Of a stretch of DNA of 64,000 nucleotides, positions 45,630-55,200 are shown one piece after another. The DNA is from Marinobacterium jannaschii DSM 6295 (GTDB lineage: Bacteria > Pseudomonadota > Gammaproteobacteria > Pseudomonadales > Balneatricaceae). The DNA is taken from the NCBI RefSeq assembly GCF_000620085.1, contig NZ_JHVJ01000006.1, forward strand, positions 1 through 64,000. Reading direction: 5' to 3'. The notes under the pieces were generated by a model. It ran no database searches and was not told the DNA's origin. It saw nothing but the letters and a program-made list of their open reading frames with translations. Position numbers and translations under genes: made by a program. The first letter of the stretch is position 1, and every line of letters begins with the position of its first letter.

Positions 45630-46523
45630 CTAAGCCGCGACTTTCTGTCGCCCCTGCCACTGCTGATAAAGCACCGCGCTGACAATTAACACCAGCCCCA
45701 GCCAGGTGGCGGGTTCTATCGCTTCACCGAGAAAGTGGCTGATAAACAGCAGCGACAGGAAGGGTGACAGGAAGATCAGGTTGCTGATACGGCTGGTGTG
45801 AGTGGCTTTTTTCATCGCCGTCAGCCACAGCATAAAGGTTACCCCCATCTCAAACAGCCCGACATAGACCGCACCCAGCGCTCCCTGCCACGACAGGTTG
45901 ATACCATCAACCCAGAACATCGCAATAGTCACCATTGGCAGACCAAACAGAAAGCAGAGCAACAGCGACACCACCGGTGACTCCTCACTGCGGGCGTTGA
46001 AGATCCAGTACAAAGCCCACAGCAGAGTGCTGAACAGCGCCAGCGCCACCCCCTCGGTGCTCTCAAACTGCAGGGCCAGCAGCTCGCCCTTCGTGGCGAT
46101 CACCACCACTCCGATATACCCCAGCAGACAAGCCAGGATATCGTGCCGGGTCAGCGCCTGTCCCAGCAACGGCACCGCCAGCAGAGACAACATCAGCCCC
46201 CAGGTATAGTTGAGTGTCTGCGCCTGCTGCGCCGGCAGCAGATCGTATGCCTGAAACAGCACGCTGTAGTAGATAAATGGATTCAAAGCCCCCAGCAGCA
46301 GATAGCGCTGCCACTTCTGACGCGCCACATGCCGCACCTCAGGCCACTGCTGCTTGCGGCTGACGGCGACAGCCAGAATCAGAGTAGACACCAGGGAAGC
46401 TTCTGCCAGCAACTGCAACGGTGTCAGATGCTGCAAACTCAGCTTAAAGGCAGTCGCTACCGTCGACCACAGTAATACCGCACCGATGCCAAACAGCATC
46501 GCCTGTTGTTGATTTTTCTCCAT
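45630..46523 (-). CDS. EamA-family DMT transporter
   Basis: A 297-residue ten-helix carrier of the drug/metabolite superfamily with two EamA repeats. Typical parts are MLFGIGAVLLWSTVATAFKL, LNPFIYYSVLFQAYDLLPAQQAQTLNYTWGLML and ISNLIFLSPFLSLLFISHFLGEAI. ATG 46523 has GGAG nine bases before it; an in-frame ATG at 46559 adds 12 residues and has no signal. The substrate is unknown. It is not a close relative of the eamA gene at 13266. Confidence 0.88.
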   Translation of the reverse strand: MEKNQQQAMLFGIGAVLLWSTVATAFKLSLQHLTPLQLLAEASLVSTLILAVAVSRKQQWPEVRHVARQKWQRYLLLGALNPFIYYSVLFQAYDLLPAQQAQTLNYTWGLMLSLLAVPLLGQALTRHDILACLLGYIGVVVIATKGELLALQFESTEGVALALFSTLLWALYWIFNARSEESPVVSLLLCFLFGLPMVTIAMFWVDGINLSWQGALGAVYVGLFEMGVTFMLWLTAMKKATHTSRISNLIFLSPFLSLLFISHFLGEAIEPATWLGLVLIVSAVLYQQWQGRQKVAA

Positions 46524-46615
46524 AAAAGCCGACTCCGAAACCGCAAAGAGGCCGATCATAACAGCACTGCAGTCAGTGGTAACAGCGGAAAAGAGAAGTC
46601 GGGAAAAGCAGAGAA

Positions 46616-47071
46616 TCAGGCCTGGGTGCGGATCTGCTGCTGCGAGCGGGAGATCTCATCCAGCATCAGCTTGCCGGAAGCCATCAACGCCACCTTTTCA
46701 AACTGATCGGCCCCCAGGCGGCCGCGACGCGGCGTACGGGCACCGGTTTCGATATAGCTGTTGATGTAGGCAAAATCGCCTGGCAGATTATCGTTGATGG
46801 AATGGTTCAGGCGATCGACTACGGTTTCGTTATACAACTCATTGGGATCTGGGTAGACCGACTGCGCTTCAGCCGGCAGCTGGAAGCGGGCATCAGGATC
46901 GGCAGCCGGGGCCGGAACAGAAAACTCCGGCTTATACAGCGCCTGATTGGCAGAGATCATGCTCAACAGCATCGAAAACTGGGCACCATTACCACTCTGG
47001 ACCGCACTGGCCAGATTGGAGGTGTAAGTCTCGATTCGGGACTCTATACGTTCGAGTCGTTCTGTCTGCAT
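46616..47071 (-). CDS. Uncharacterised cytoplasmic protein
   Basis: A 151-residue soluble protein, mostly helical, with a proline-rich middle (PEFSVPAPAADPDARFQLPAE) and a C-terminal half containing NLPGDFAYINSYIETGARTPRRGRLGADQFEK. No family is recognised. The ribosome binding site before ATG 47071 is poor. It sits alone between the DMT transporter and greB and is divergent from greB. Confidence 0.7.
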   Translation of the reverse strand: MQTERLERIESRIETYTSNLASAVQSGNGAQFSMLLSMISANQALYKPEFSVPAPAADPDARFQLPAEAQSVYPDPNELYNETVVDRLNHSINDNLPGDFAYINSYIETGARTPRRGRLGADQFEKVALMASGKLMLDEISRSQQQIRTQA

Positions 47072-47162
47072 GATAAAAACTGAATAGTGTCGGTTGAGAT
47101 CTGGCTATCGGCCACCATCTACTAACCTTTAGCACAAAACTGTAAAGACAACCGGGAGTTGT

Positions 47163-47669
47163 ATGGGACGCTGGCGACCACCTGCTGAGAAAAAATCCAA
47201 GTACATCACTGCCACCGGCTATAAGCGCATGAATGATGAGCTGAAGTACCTGTGGAAAGTAAAGCGTCCTGAAGTCACCCAGGCGGTGAAGGAAGCCGCC
47301 GCACAGGGCGACCGCTCGGAAAACGCCGAATATATCTACGGCAAGAAGCAGCTGCGGGAGATCGACCGCCGGGTGCGCTACCTGTCAAAAAGGCTCGATG
47401 ACATTACTGTGGTCGACCGTATTCCCGATGACCAGGGCACAGTCTTCTTTGGCGCCTGGGTCACCATCGCCGATGAGGAGGACAATGAGCAGCGCTACCG
47501 CATCGTAGGACCGGATGAGATTGAAGCCAGCGGCCAGCTGATCAGCGTCGACTCTCCTCTGGCCAGGCAGTTACTGAAAAAACAGGTCGGTGATGAGGTC
47601 TACCTGCAGAAACCGGATGGCAGTGAGATCTGGTATGAGGTGATCGCAATAGAGTATGAGCCTTACTAG
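47163..47669 (+). CDS. greB: Transcription elongation factor GreB
   Basis: A 168-residue Gre factor that enters the RNA polymerase secondary channel and stimulates cleavage of backtracked RNA. The N-terminal coiled coil ends in the tip GDRSENAEYIYGKK, with the acidic residues that hold the metal, and RYLSKRLDDITVVD and the FKBP-like C-terminal domain follow. The start MGRWRPPAEKKSKYITATGY is typical of GreB rather than GreA. Confidence 0.95.
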   Translation: MGRWRPPAEKKSKYITATGYKRMNDELKYLWKVKRPEVTQAVKEAAAQGDRSENAEYIYGKKQLREIDRRVRYLSKRLDDITVVDRIPDDQGTVFFGAWVTIADEEDNEQRYRIVGPDEIEASGQLISVDSPLARQLLKKQVGDEVYLQKPDGSEIWYEVIAIEYEPY

Positions 47670-47798
47670 CAGCCCCAGTAATGGCAGGCGACGAACCATG
47701 GCGTTCCGCCGGAGCGCCCGAAAACCGCGCAATAAGCGATAGGCGATAAGCGACGTATTAAAAACAGAGAGTTGTAACAGAATGAAGCGGGAAAGGAG

Positions 47799-47874
47799 TG
47801 GTGGGTCGTATAGGATTCGAACCTATGACCAATTGGTTAAAAGCCAACTGCTCTACCAACTGAGCTAACGACCC
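47799..47874 (-). tRNA. tRNA-Lys (TTT)
   Basis: A full 76-base cloverleaf on the minus strand with acceptor GGGTCGT / ACGACCC, anticodon TTT within CTTTTAA, TTCGAATCC T-loop and encoded CCA. It is the last of four tRNAs read from the promoter at 48230, and nearly identical to the tRNA-Lys at 47913. Confidence 0.97.
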
Positions 47875-47912
47875 ACGGGGTATTAAAAGCGCCCACCTTA
47901 CCGGAGTAAAAG

Positions 47913-47988
47913 TGGTGGGTCGTATAGGATTCGAACCTATGACCAATTGGTTAAAAGCCAACTGCTCTACCGACTGAGCTAACGACCC
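47913..47988 (-). tRNA. tRNA-Lys (TTT), second copy
   Basis: A 76-base copy of the neighbouring tRNA-Lys, differing visibly by one D-loop base (AGTCGG against AGTTGG on the transcribed strand). The anticodon is TTT and CCA is encoded. Confidence 0.97.
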
Positions 47989-47996
47989 ACTTTTAA

Positions 47997-48072
47997 TGGC
48001 TCCTCGAGCTGGACTCGAACCAGCGACCAATAGATTAACAGTCTACTGCTCTACCAACTGAGCTATCGAGGA
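47997..48072 (-). tRNA. tRNA-Asn (GTT)
   Basis: A 76-base cloverleaf with acceptor TCCTCGA / TCGAGGA, anticodon GTT within CTGTTAA, and encoded CCA. Only 8 bases separate it from the second tRNA-Lys, so the two are processed from one transcript. Confidence 0.97.
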
Positions 48073-48099
48073 ACTCTAAATTTACTTCTTGCCATAAAA

Positions 48100-48187
48100 T
48101 GGCGGAGGGATAGGGATTCGAACCCTAGGGCCCTCTCGGACCGCTGGTTTTCAAGACCAGTGCTTTCGACCACTCAGCCATCCCTCC
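48100..48187 (-). tRNA. tRNA-Ser (TGA)
   Basis: An 88-base class II tRNA with acceptor GGAGGGA / TCCCTCC, anticodon TGA within CTTGAAA, a long variable arm (GGTCCGAGAGGGCC) and encoded CCA. It is the first gene of the tRNA operon. Confidence 0.97.
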
Positions 48188-48202
48188 GTAGAAGTGGCGC
48201 GT

Positions 48203-48230
48203 ATGTTACCCGATTCAGATTTACTGTCAA
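48203..48230 (-). promoter_or_regulatory. Promoter of the tRNA operon
   Basis: On the minus strand a perfect TTGACA (48230-48225) is followed after 16 bases by TAACAT (48208-48203). It lies 16 bases before the tRNA-Ser and reads through the Ser-Asn-Lys-Lys genes. Confidence 0.75.
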
Positions 48231-48887
48231 CACTCCAACACACTGTTTTTTAAAAAAATTAATAAATTCCTACCACTTTTGGTTAAAGCGTTTAAAGTCT
48301 GATCAACTGCGTCTGTTTTCGCACAATTTTCAGACAGATATCGACTCACACCCCACCCGGACATCGGTAAATCCGTGCCGTCCCTTACTAAAAAGCCACA
48401 CTGTACAGCTACAAATCCCCCGGCAGCGCCTGGGAAGGCACCGGCTTTATGTCGCCGTGCCAGTCGCCATCACTCGGTGATCTGCCAGCCGCCACTCAAT
48501 ACCCTCTGCTGCTGCCTCGGCCATTCACTACGAGTGTCATATCACGGGCAGACCATCCAATCGCGATCTGATACGACAACCGGAAGAAGTAAAGGCCACC
48601 GAAGGCCAGCCCCCCCTTCAGGCTGCGATGCCAGCCTGACAGTGAACAGACTGGCGTCGCTTATGCTAAGTATTCCAGGCGAGGCACAGCAACGCTGCTC
48701 TGAGCAAGCCCTTCCCTACGCCGTGGCGACCGGCCTGTAAAGCCACAACCGGAACATCACGCTGCCCGTCTTATCGCAGATCGCTTATCACTTATTCCCT
48801 TTTATTTTATAAATCCTTTTCGCTTTTCAGTTTAATTTCAGAGTTACTTCATAGTATGAACTCACAAACAAACGCGAGGACATACCA
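48231..48887. other. Gene-free stretch between the tRNA operon and peptide genes
   Basis: About 650 bases without a credible gene. The frames present have no ribosome binding site and an unlikely, Cys/Arg/Pro-rich composition. A stem-loop TCAGGCTG / CAGCCTGA lies at 48618-48639. The last 110 bases (from about 48780) are AT-rich and must hold the promoter of the peptide gene at 48888. An undetected small RNA cannot be excluded. Confidence 0.4.
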
Positions 48888-49043
48888 ATGAAAACTTTCT
48901 TCCAGGCTCTGATTGTTGCTTTTGCATTCATCTCCGGCTCTGCCTTTGCAGACATTCTTAACTACGGCCAGCTGCCTACTCACGGTCAGGAAGTTCAGAT
49001 GACCGAGGAAGCTGAATTTGAACAGGATCGTTGGGCTCGCTAA
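48888..49043 (+). CDS. Small exported peptide, NYGQLPT family, copy 1
   Basis: A 51-residue precursor, too short for normal gene calling. The first 21 residues (MKTFFQALIVAFAFISGSAF, then Ala) form a signal peptide with an AFA cleavage site. The mature part is 30 residues: DILNYGQLPTHGQEVQMTEE plus AEFEQDRWAR. It is acidic and has no cysteine. GCGAGGA lies 8-10 bases before ATG 48888. Two related genes follow at 49087 and 49382 with the same cut position and the same core at residues 25-31. I do not recognise the family; a secreted or periplasmic signal, cofactor or binding peptide are all possible. Confidence 0.85.
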   Translation: MKTFFQALIVAFAFISGSAFADILNYGQLPTHGQEVQMTEEAEFEQDRWAR

Positions 49044-49086
49044 TTAAAGCAGTCCTTTCACCAGGAATATAAAGAGGATTTAAAGC

Positions 49087-49236
49087 ATGAAATTTCTCGT
49101 TCGTTTCATGATTGCAGGATTGGTAATGGCCTCTGGCGCCAGCTTTGCAGACAGCCTGAACTACGGCCAGCTGCCTACATCCGGGCAGGAAGTGCACCTG
49201 AGTGAACAGGCTGAGTTTGAAAGCGGCCGCCACTAA
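49087..49236 (+). CDS. Small exported peptide, NYGQLPT family, copy 2
   Basis: A 49-residue precursor with a signal peptide ending SFA at residue 21. The mature 28 residues are DSLNYGQLPTSGQEVHLSEQ plus AEFESGRH. Compared with copy 1, the core DxLNYGQLPTxGQEV and the AEFE segment are the same while the C-terminal ends differ. It starts 43 bases after copy 1, with AGAGGA before the ATG, so both are probably on one transcript. It lacks cysteine. Confidence 0.85.
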   Translation: MKFLVRFMIAGLVMASGASFADSLNYGQLPTSGQEVHLSEQAEFESGRH

Positions 49237-49310
49237 GCGGTTTTGTTTTCAGGATGATTAATATCTGATATTGCATGGCACAGGGATATGACTTTAAAGG
49301 AACTTGCATA

Positions 49311-49338
49311 GGGCGGCTGATTATTTAATAAGCCGCCC
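49311..49338 (+). terminator. Stem-loop between peptide genes 2 and 3
   Basis: GGGCGGCT and AGCCGCCC form an 8-bp GC stem around a 12-base AT loop, extended by TGCA / TGCA outside a 2-base bulge. No T run follows, so it may be an attenuator or an RNA-processing or stabilising structure that sets the relative level of the third peptide. Confidence 0.45.
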
Positions 49339-49381
49339 TGCATACCACACTTTATTAGTCCCTTTAGCAGGAGTCATTATA

Positions 49382-49540
49382 ATGCGTAAATTATTTGTTA
49401 TTTTGTTTTCAGCCATTATTCTTATGCCCAGCCTTGCAAGTGCAGCCCATATTAACTACGGGCAACTACCAACCGTCGGTAAAGAGCTGCAAATGACCGA
49501 AGAGTACGAAGATTTTATCGTTCCCGGTGATAGGAATTAA
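49382..49540 (+). CDS. Small exported peptide, NYGQLPT family, copy 3
   Basis: A 52-residue precursor. The signal peptide (MRKLFVILFSAIILMPSLAS, then Ala) ends in ASA at residue 21, as in the other copies. The mature 31 residues are AHINYGQLPTVGKELQMTEE plus YEDFIVPGDRN. The core NYGQLPTxGxE stands at exactly the same residue numbers as in copies 1 and 2, but the sequence is otherwise more divergent and its DNA is more AT-rich. AGCAGGAG lies before ATG 49382. The frame is open back to 49304 but without a start signal. A terminator follows. Confidence 0.85.
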   Translation: MRKLFVILFSAIILMPSLASAAHINYGQLPTVGKELQMTEEYEDFIVPGDRN

Positions 49541-49566
49541 TTAATCCACTGCTTCTGCATGACAAG

Positions 49567-49594
49567 AAAGCCGTTACTATAACGGCTTCTTTGT
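49567..49594 (+). terminator. Rho-independent terminator after the peptide genes
   Basis: AGCCGTTA (49569-49576) and TAACGGCT (49580-49587) form an 8-bp stem with a 3-base loop, followed by TCTTTG. It separates the peptide genes from the efflux operon. Confidence 0.8.
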
Positions 49595-49610
49595 GTTTCC
49601 CCCTCCTTCC

Positions 49611-49669
49611 TCATAGCTCATAGCTCATAGCTCATAGCTCATAGCTCATAGCTCATAGCTCATAGCTCA
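49611..49669. repeat. Heptanucleotide tandem repeat, eight copies of TCATAGC
   Basis: Eight perfect consecutive copies of the 7-base unit TCATAGC (49611-49666) plus a partial copy. It lies 77 bases before the ATG of the efflux operon's first gene, in the only place its promoter can be. Such repeats change copy number by slippage and can alter promoter spacing. Confidence 0.95.
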
Positions 49670-49745
49670 GCGATGTTAACCCTGCCTTTACCTGGATGAG
49701 GTTAAAACCTGACAACGCCAAACCTGTTGCCGGGAAACCTCTTCA

Positions 49746-51086
49746 ATGTCAGTCACCGCCCCTCTGGCCCTGATTATTCTGTCCGCCCTGTTGTCTGCCT
49801 GCGCCACATCGCGTCCGGCCGGCCCGACACCGATACCACCACCCATCCGCTGGCAGGTCTCTGCCCAGACGGCGGCGTTCGAACAACAGTTGCAGGTGAT
49901 CATTCCATCCGCCGCGCTGAGCGACCTGATCGCCCGGGTACAACGTAATAATCTCGACCTGCAACAGACGGCTCTGTTACTGAAAGAACAACAAAGCCGG
50001 GTACGGCAGACAGAGGCCGATCGGCAACCCCAGCTCGACCTCAACGTCAGCAGCCAGCGTGATGGCGCAGAACAGACCCGCAATCAGTACAGCCTGGGCC
50101 TGCAACTGAGCTGGGAGCTCGACCTGTGGCAACGACTGGCAGACCAGTCCGATGCCGCGCGTGCCGAATACCGGGCCCGGCAGTTCGAATTCGATGCGGC
50201 CCGCAACTCACTGGCCGCACGCACGGCCAGCCTCTGGCTCGATATGGCCTACGCGCAACAGATTATCGCTACTGAGCAGGCCCGTATTGCCAGCCTTAGC
50301 CGCAGTCAGGCCGCCATTAAAGAGCGCTTTCTGGGAGGCGGCGGTCAGCTTGATGACCTGGAGGCCGCCAGCAGCGCCCGGGCCCGGGCGGAAGCCGTAC
50401 TGCTGCAGCTGCAGCAAACACAGGCGGAGCGTCTGCGCGAGCTGAAGCTTTTGCTGGCCTCCACCACCCCGCAGCCCTTTATCCTGCCGGCGAAGCTGCC
50501 CCAGATAGAAGCCGTACCGGTCGCCATCCCGGCCGCAGTGATTGCTCATCGTGCGGACATCCGTGCCGCACTGGAGCGCGCCTATGCTGCCGACAGCAAT
50601 GTCGCGGCCGCCGCCAAGGCGTTGCTGCCACGCTTCAGTTTCAGTGCCAACAGCGGCTACAACAGCGATCAGCTCGATCAGTTACTGTCCGGCAGTCCGG
50701 TCTGGCAGTTGTTACTCAACCTGAGTGCGCCGCTGCTGGATGGCGGGCGACGGCAAGCCGAACATCAGATCAGCCAGTACAGCGCCCGGCGCGCCTGGCT
50801 CAGTTACCGGAAAACCCTGCTGAATGCGCTGACTGAGGTGAATAACAGCCTGCAACGGGAACAGAGCCTGCTGTTGCAGATAGAGCGGCAGCAGGTCGCT
50901 GTACACCATGCAGACAACAGCCGGAGCTACTACCGCGAACGCTACCTGGCCGGACAGGCCGATATTCTCGACCTGCTTCGCGCCCAGCGAGACCTGTTCG
51001 ACAGCCGGATCAACCTGCTGCAAAGCCGCCAGCAGCACCAGAAAAACCGTATTACCCTGGCCCTGGCGCTGGGCATGGGAGTCTGA
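49746..51086 (+). CDS. Outer-membrane efflux lipoprotein (TolC/OprM family)
   Basis: A 446-residue outer-membrane channel of the RND-type lipoprotein group. The signal ends in LLSACA with Cys19 as lipid site. Two repeats of the outer-membrane efflux fold follow, with long helices (LIARVQRNNLDLQQTALLLKEQQSRVRQTEADRQP...) and the conserved LDLWQRLADQSDAARAEY. It is the first gene of a five-gene operon (channel, adaptor, pump, regulator, kinase). The ribosome binding site is weak (GGGAA). A 7-base repeat tract precedes it. Confidence 0.9.
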   Translation: MSVTAPLALIILSALLSACATSRPAGPTPIPPPIRWQVSAQTAAFEQQLQVIIPSAALSDLIARVQRNNLDLQQTALLLKEQQSRVRQTEADRQPQLDLNVSSQRDGAEQTRNQYSLGLQLSWELDLWQRLADQSDAARAEYRARQFEFDAARNSLAARTASLWLDMAYAQQIIATEQARIASLSRSQAAIKERFLGGGGQLDDLEAASSARARAEAVLLQLQQTQAERLRELKLLLASTTPQPFILPAKLPQIEAVPVAIPAAVIAHRADIRAALERAYAADSNVAAAAKALLPRFSFSANSGYNSDQLDQLLSGSPVWQLLLNLSAPLLDGGRRQAEHQISQYSARRAWLSYRKTLLNALTEVNNSLQREQSLLLQIERQQVAVHHADNSRSYYRERYLAGQADILDLLRAQRDLFDSRINLLQSRQQHQKNRITLALALGMGV

Positions 51087-51089
51087 GAT

Positions 51090-52226
51090 ATGAAACTGAA
51101 AACCCTGGTTATTTCCCTGCTGGCGCTGGCCTCGCTGCCCGCGGTATGGTTTTACAATGCCTATGCGCTGGAGCATAAGCCGCAGCCACCAGCCCGGACC
51201 GAAAGCCCGGTGCTGCCGGCGGTTTCGGTCATCACCCTGCAGCCCCGGACGGCAACCGCAGTGATCAGCGCCTTTGGTAATGTGGAGTCAGCCCATACAC
51301 TGACACTGAAAACCCGCCTCAGCAGTCGGGTGATCTGGAAATCAGAGCAGTTCAAGCCTGGCAATCAGATCCGTCAGGGCGCCCTGCTGGCCCGGCTGGA
51401 AACCACCGACTACCAGCTGGCACTGGCACAGGCCGAGCAACAAAAGGCCGAAGCGCTGCTGGCGCTGCAACAGGCCGAAGAGCAGGCCCGGCAGGCCGAG
51501 AGAGACTGGCAGCGGGCTGGCCTGAAAAACGCCACCGCCTCGGCTTTGCTGCTGCATAAACCCCAGCTGGCGGCAGCGAAAGCGGCCCTGCAGAGTGCCG
51601 ACGCCCGCCTTATTCAGGCCCGGCGCGACCTCAAAGAGTGCGAGATACGCGCGCCTTTCAATGCCATTGTCGCCGCTACGGAGCTGAGCCTGTATAGCCT
51701 GACCGCGCCCGGCGATACGCTGGCCACACTGATCGCCAGCGACACGGCAGAGATACATATCGCCCTGAGTCCCGCCCAGTGGCCGCTGCTGGACAGTTCA
51801 CCGGCTCAGGCGAGCGCGATCCTGCGCAACCCACAACAACCTCAGCAACAGTGGCCGGCCCGGCTGGAACGAATCGCCAGCCAGCTTGATCACAGTACCC
51901 GTCTGCGCCAACTGACCCTGGCGGTCGACCAGCCTCTGCAACAGTCCACGCCCCTGCTGCCAGGCAGCTTTGTCAGCGTCGAACTGCAGGGCCGTGCCTT
52001 CGATAACCTGCTGGCCCTGCCGCACAGCGCCATCAGTGCCGATGGCTATTTCTGGAGCGTCCATGGCGGCCAGCTACAGCGCCACCGCGCCGACATCGTC
52101 TTCAGCCATCAGGCCATCAGCTATATAAGGGCCGGCAGCGATAGTCCGCTGCAGGTGGTCGCCAAAGCGGTCGCCAGCTACCAGCCCGGCATGCAGGTAA
52201 CGCTAAAGGAGCACAGCGATGACTAA
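51090..52226 (+). CDS. RND efflux periplasmic adaptor
   Basis: A 378-residue membrane-fusion protein with an N-terminal hydrophobic segment (about 5-22), barrel-sandwich halves (VESAHTLTLKTRLSSRVIW... and FNAIVAATELSLYSLTAPGD) and a helical hairpin of about 65 residues between them. It starts 3 bases after the channel gene and its stop overlaps the pump start by 8 bases, so all three should be made together. Confidence 0.9.
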   Translation: MKLKTLVISLLALASLPAVWFYNAYALEHKPQPPARTESPVLPAVSVITLQPRTATAVISAFGNVESAHTLTLKTRLSSRVIWKSEQFKPGNQIRQGALLARLETTDYQLALAQAEQQKAEALLALQQAEEQARQAERDWQRAGLKNATASALLLHKPQLAAAKAALQSADARLIQARRDLKECEIRAPFNAIVAATELSLYSLTAPGDTLATLIASDTAEIHIALSPAQWPLLDSSPAQASAILRNPQQPQQQWPARLERIASQLDHSTRLRQLTLAVDQPLQQSTPLLPGSFVSVELQGRAFDNLLALPHSAISADGYFWSVHGGQLQRHRADIVFSHQAISYIRAGSDSPLQVVAKAVASYQPGMQVTLKEHSDD

Positions 52227-55200
52227 GCCTCAGTCAGTCGGTTCACGGCCCGGCTGGGTGGCCTGGTTTGCCAGCAACCCGGTGGCCGCCAACCTGCTGA
52301 TGCTGGTGGTGCTGGTCTGCGGTGTAATGAGCGGCCTGAATCTGCGGGTGGAGTCATTTCCCGCCCTGCCCCCCAATAGCATCAGCGTCGAGGTCAGCTA
52401 TAACAGCGGTTCGGCGGCGGCTTCCGAACAGGCGATTGCGATCAAGCTGGAGGAGGCGCTGCAAGGTGTCGAGGGGATCAAGCGGATCTACAGCAACTCG
52501 CACGGCGGCGGTGTCTACCTGTCGGTGGATCGCAGCAGCGGCTACGACCTGGAACGGCTGTCGACCGATATCAAGGACCGGATCGATAGCATCACCTCCC
52601 TGCCGGAGCGGGCAGAACGGCCGGTCATCAGCCGTGAAACCTGGCTAGAGGACGCGATTACGGTGCAGCTCTATGGCGATATGCCGATCGACGTCCTGCA
52701 GGAAAGTGCCCGCAGGCTGCGTCGTCAGCTGCTGACTAACCCGGCCATCGAGAAGATAAATACCCAGGGCCGCCGTACTCCCGAGATCAACATCGAGCTG
52801 GATGAAGCCGCGCTGCAGGCCCATAACCTCAGCCTCAGCCAGGTCGCCGAGCAGATCAATCGCAGCTCGCTGATCGAAAGCGGTGGCGAGCTTTTCAGCG
52901 AAAGCGGCAGCCTGATCGTCAAGGCCGACCAGCAGCGTCGCCACTTGCGTGAGTTTACCGAGATCCCGCTAATCACGACCCCGCAAGGACAGAAGATCCG
53001 CCTGGCTGATCTGGCACAGGTCGATGACGGCTACAGCGATACCCCGGTGCTGTCACGTTACAATGGCCAGCCTTCGATCGGGCTGGAGGTTAAGATGTAC
53101 GCCAGCTCCGATATCCTTGCGATTGCCGAGCAGGTGCAGCGCGAGGTTGAGCGTTTCCGGCCGCAGCTGCCGCAGGGGATTTCGCTGGTGATCTGGAACG
53201 ACCAGAGCAGCTATATCGCCGACCGCCTCAGCCTGCTGGGTGAGAACGCTCTGATCGGCGTAGCACTGGTGCTGATTATGCTGGCCCTGTTCCTCAACCT
53301 GCGGGTGGCGCTGTGGGTCGCCTGTGGCCTGCCGGTAATCTTCGCCGGTGCCCTGCTGCTGATGGATGACGCGCTGTTTGGCCTCTCGCTGAACGAACTG
53401 ACGACGTTCGGCTTTATTATCGCACTGGGGATTGTGGTGGATGATGCCGTCGTTGTCGGTGAAAGTATCCACAGCGTGCAACAACAGAAAGGCGTCAATC
53501 TGGCGGCCGCCATAGAGGGCGCTGAGCGGGTGAAAGTACCGACCGTCTTTGGCGTGCTCACCACCATCGTCGCCTTTATGGCGTTGACGCTGGTCGAAGG
53601 CGAAATGGGCAAGATCTTCAGTTTCTTTGCCTATGCAGCCGCCTTCTGCCTGTTCTGGTCACTGGTGGAGTCCAAGCTGATTCTGCCGGCACACCTGGCA
53701 CACCCGTACCAGCGCGGCGCCGGCAATATGCTTAGTCGTGGCTGGGGCAGGTTGCAGCAACACTTCGCCGCTGCCCTGCAGGCCTTCAACCAGCACTGTT
53801 ACCGCCCCGGGCTACAATGCCTGCTCAGCTACCGCTATGCAGTGGTCGCACTGATGCTGGCGCTGTTGCTGCTGGTGGTGGGGATGGTGCCTTCCGGCCA
53901 GATCCGCGCGGTGTTCTTCCCCGATATCCCGAGCGACTATATCCGCGTTAAGCTGCAGATGGAGAAGGATGCCGGCTATGGCCTGACCTTTCGCCAGACG
54001 GCGCATATCGAACAACAGGCCCTGGCACTGAATCGCCAGCTGATGGCGGAGTTTGAACTGTCGCAGCCCCCCTTCCGCCATATCCAGACCCTGGTGGAGT
54101 CCGCAGAAAAAGGCCAGGTCACGGTAGAGCTGTCACCCCGCGCAGAGCGGCCGCTCAGTACCGATCAGATCAGCGCACGCTGGTATCAGATGATCGGGGC
54201 AATCGAAGCCAGCCGTAAACTGCAGCTGATCACCACCTGGCAGGGCGCCGCAGATATGAATATCGAGCTGCGCTCCGAGTCCGACAACACCCTACGCCTG
54301 GCAGGCCGGGAAGTGCTCGCCCGGCTGCAACAGATCGAAGGGGTCAGTGCCCTGCGTAACAGCTACAGCGCCGGGCAGTACCAGCTTGACCTGCAACTGA
54401 AACCGGCCGCCGAAGCGCTCGGCCTGAGTGTGTCGGATATCGCCAGTCAGATCCAGCAGGCCTACCAGGGTATCGAGGTACAACGCTTTATCCGTGGTAA
54501 GGATGAGATCAAGGTTCGCCTGCGCTACCCGCCGCAATACCGCAGCAGTCAGGGCAGTCTGCAGCAGACCTATATCCGCAGCAACGATGGCCAGTTGCTG
54601 CCGCTGAACAGCGTTGCCAGCGTCAGCAGCCGCTACGTTGCCGCCGAGATTGACCGGATCAATGGCTCACGGGTGGCTGAGATCAGCGCCGATGTGGATA
54701 AGTCCGTCATCGGGCCAGGCGAGATCCTGCAACAGCTGGAGGCGGAATTCTTCCCACAGCTGAAAGCCCAGTATCCGGGACTGGAGCTGCATCTGGGCGG
54801 CGAAGCCCAGGAGGAAGCGGAAACCACTGCCTCGCTGCAACGGGCCTTTATCCTGGCGCTGCTGGCGATCTATGCCCTGCTGGCGATCCCGCTGAAATCC
54901 TACTTTCAGCCGCTGCTGATTATGAGCGCGATCCCGTTCGGCATTGTCGGCGCCCTGCTGGGTCACTGGTTGCATGACCTGCCCCTGAGTATCCTTTCTC
55001 TGTTCGGTATCCTGGCCCTCTCAGGCGTCGTGGTAAACGACAGCCTGCTGCTGATCAGCCGCTATAACAGCCTGCGTGCCCACTATCCCTGCCAGCAGGC
55101 GATGGTGCTGGCCGCCACCAGCCGGCTGCGGGCCGTACTGCTGACTTCTGTCACCACCTATATCGGCCTGGCTCCGCTGTTGCTGGAAACGGCGGAAAAC

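Noticed and set aside
47758-48030. A 90-codon minus frame with repeated SLAQ(S/L)VEQLAFNQLVIGSNPIRPTT
   Set aside because: It is a translation of the tandem tRNA-Lys and tRNA-Asn genes, not a protein.
48160-48740. Overlapping plus-strand frames of 106 and 121 codons after the tRNA genes
   Set aside because: No ribosome binding sites, improbable composition and partial overlap with the tRNA-Ser gene.
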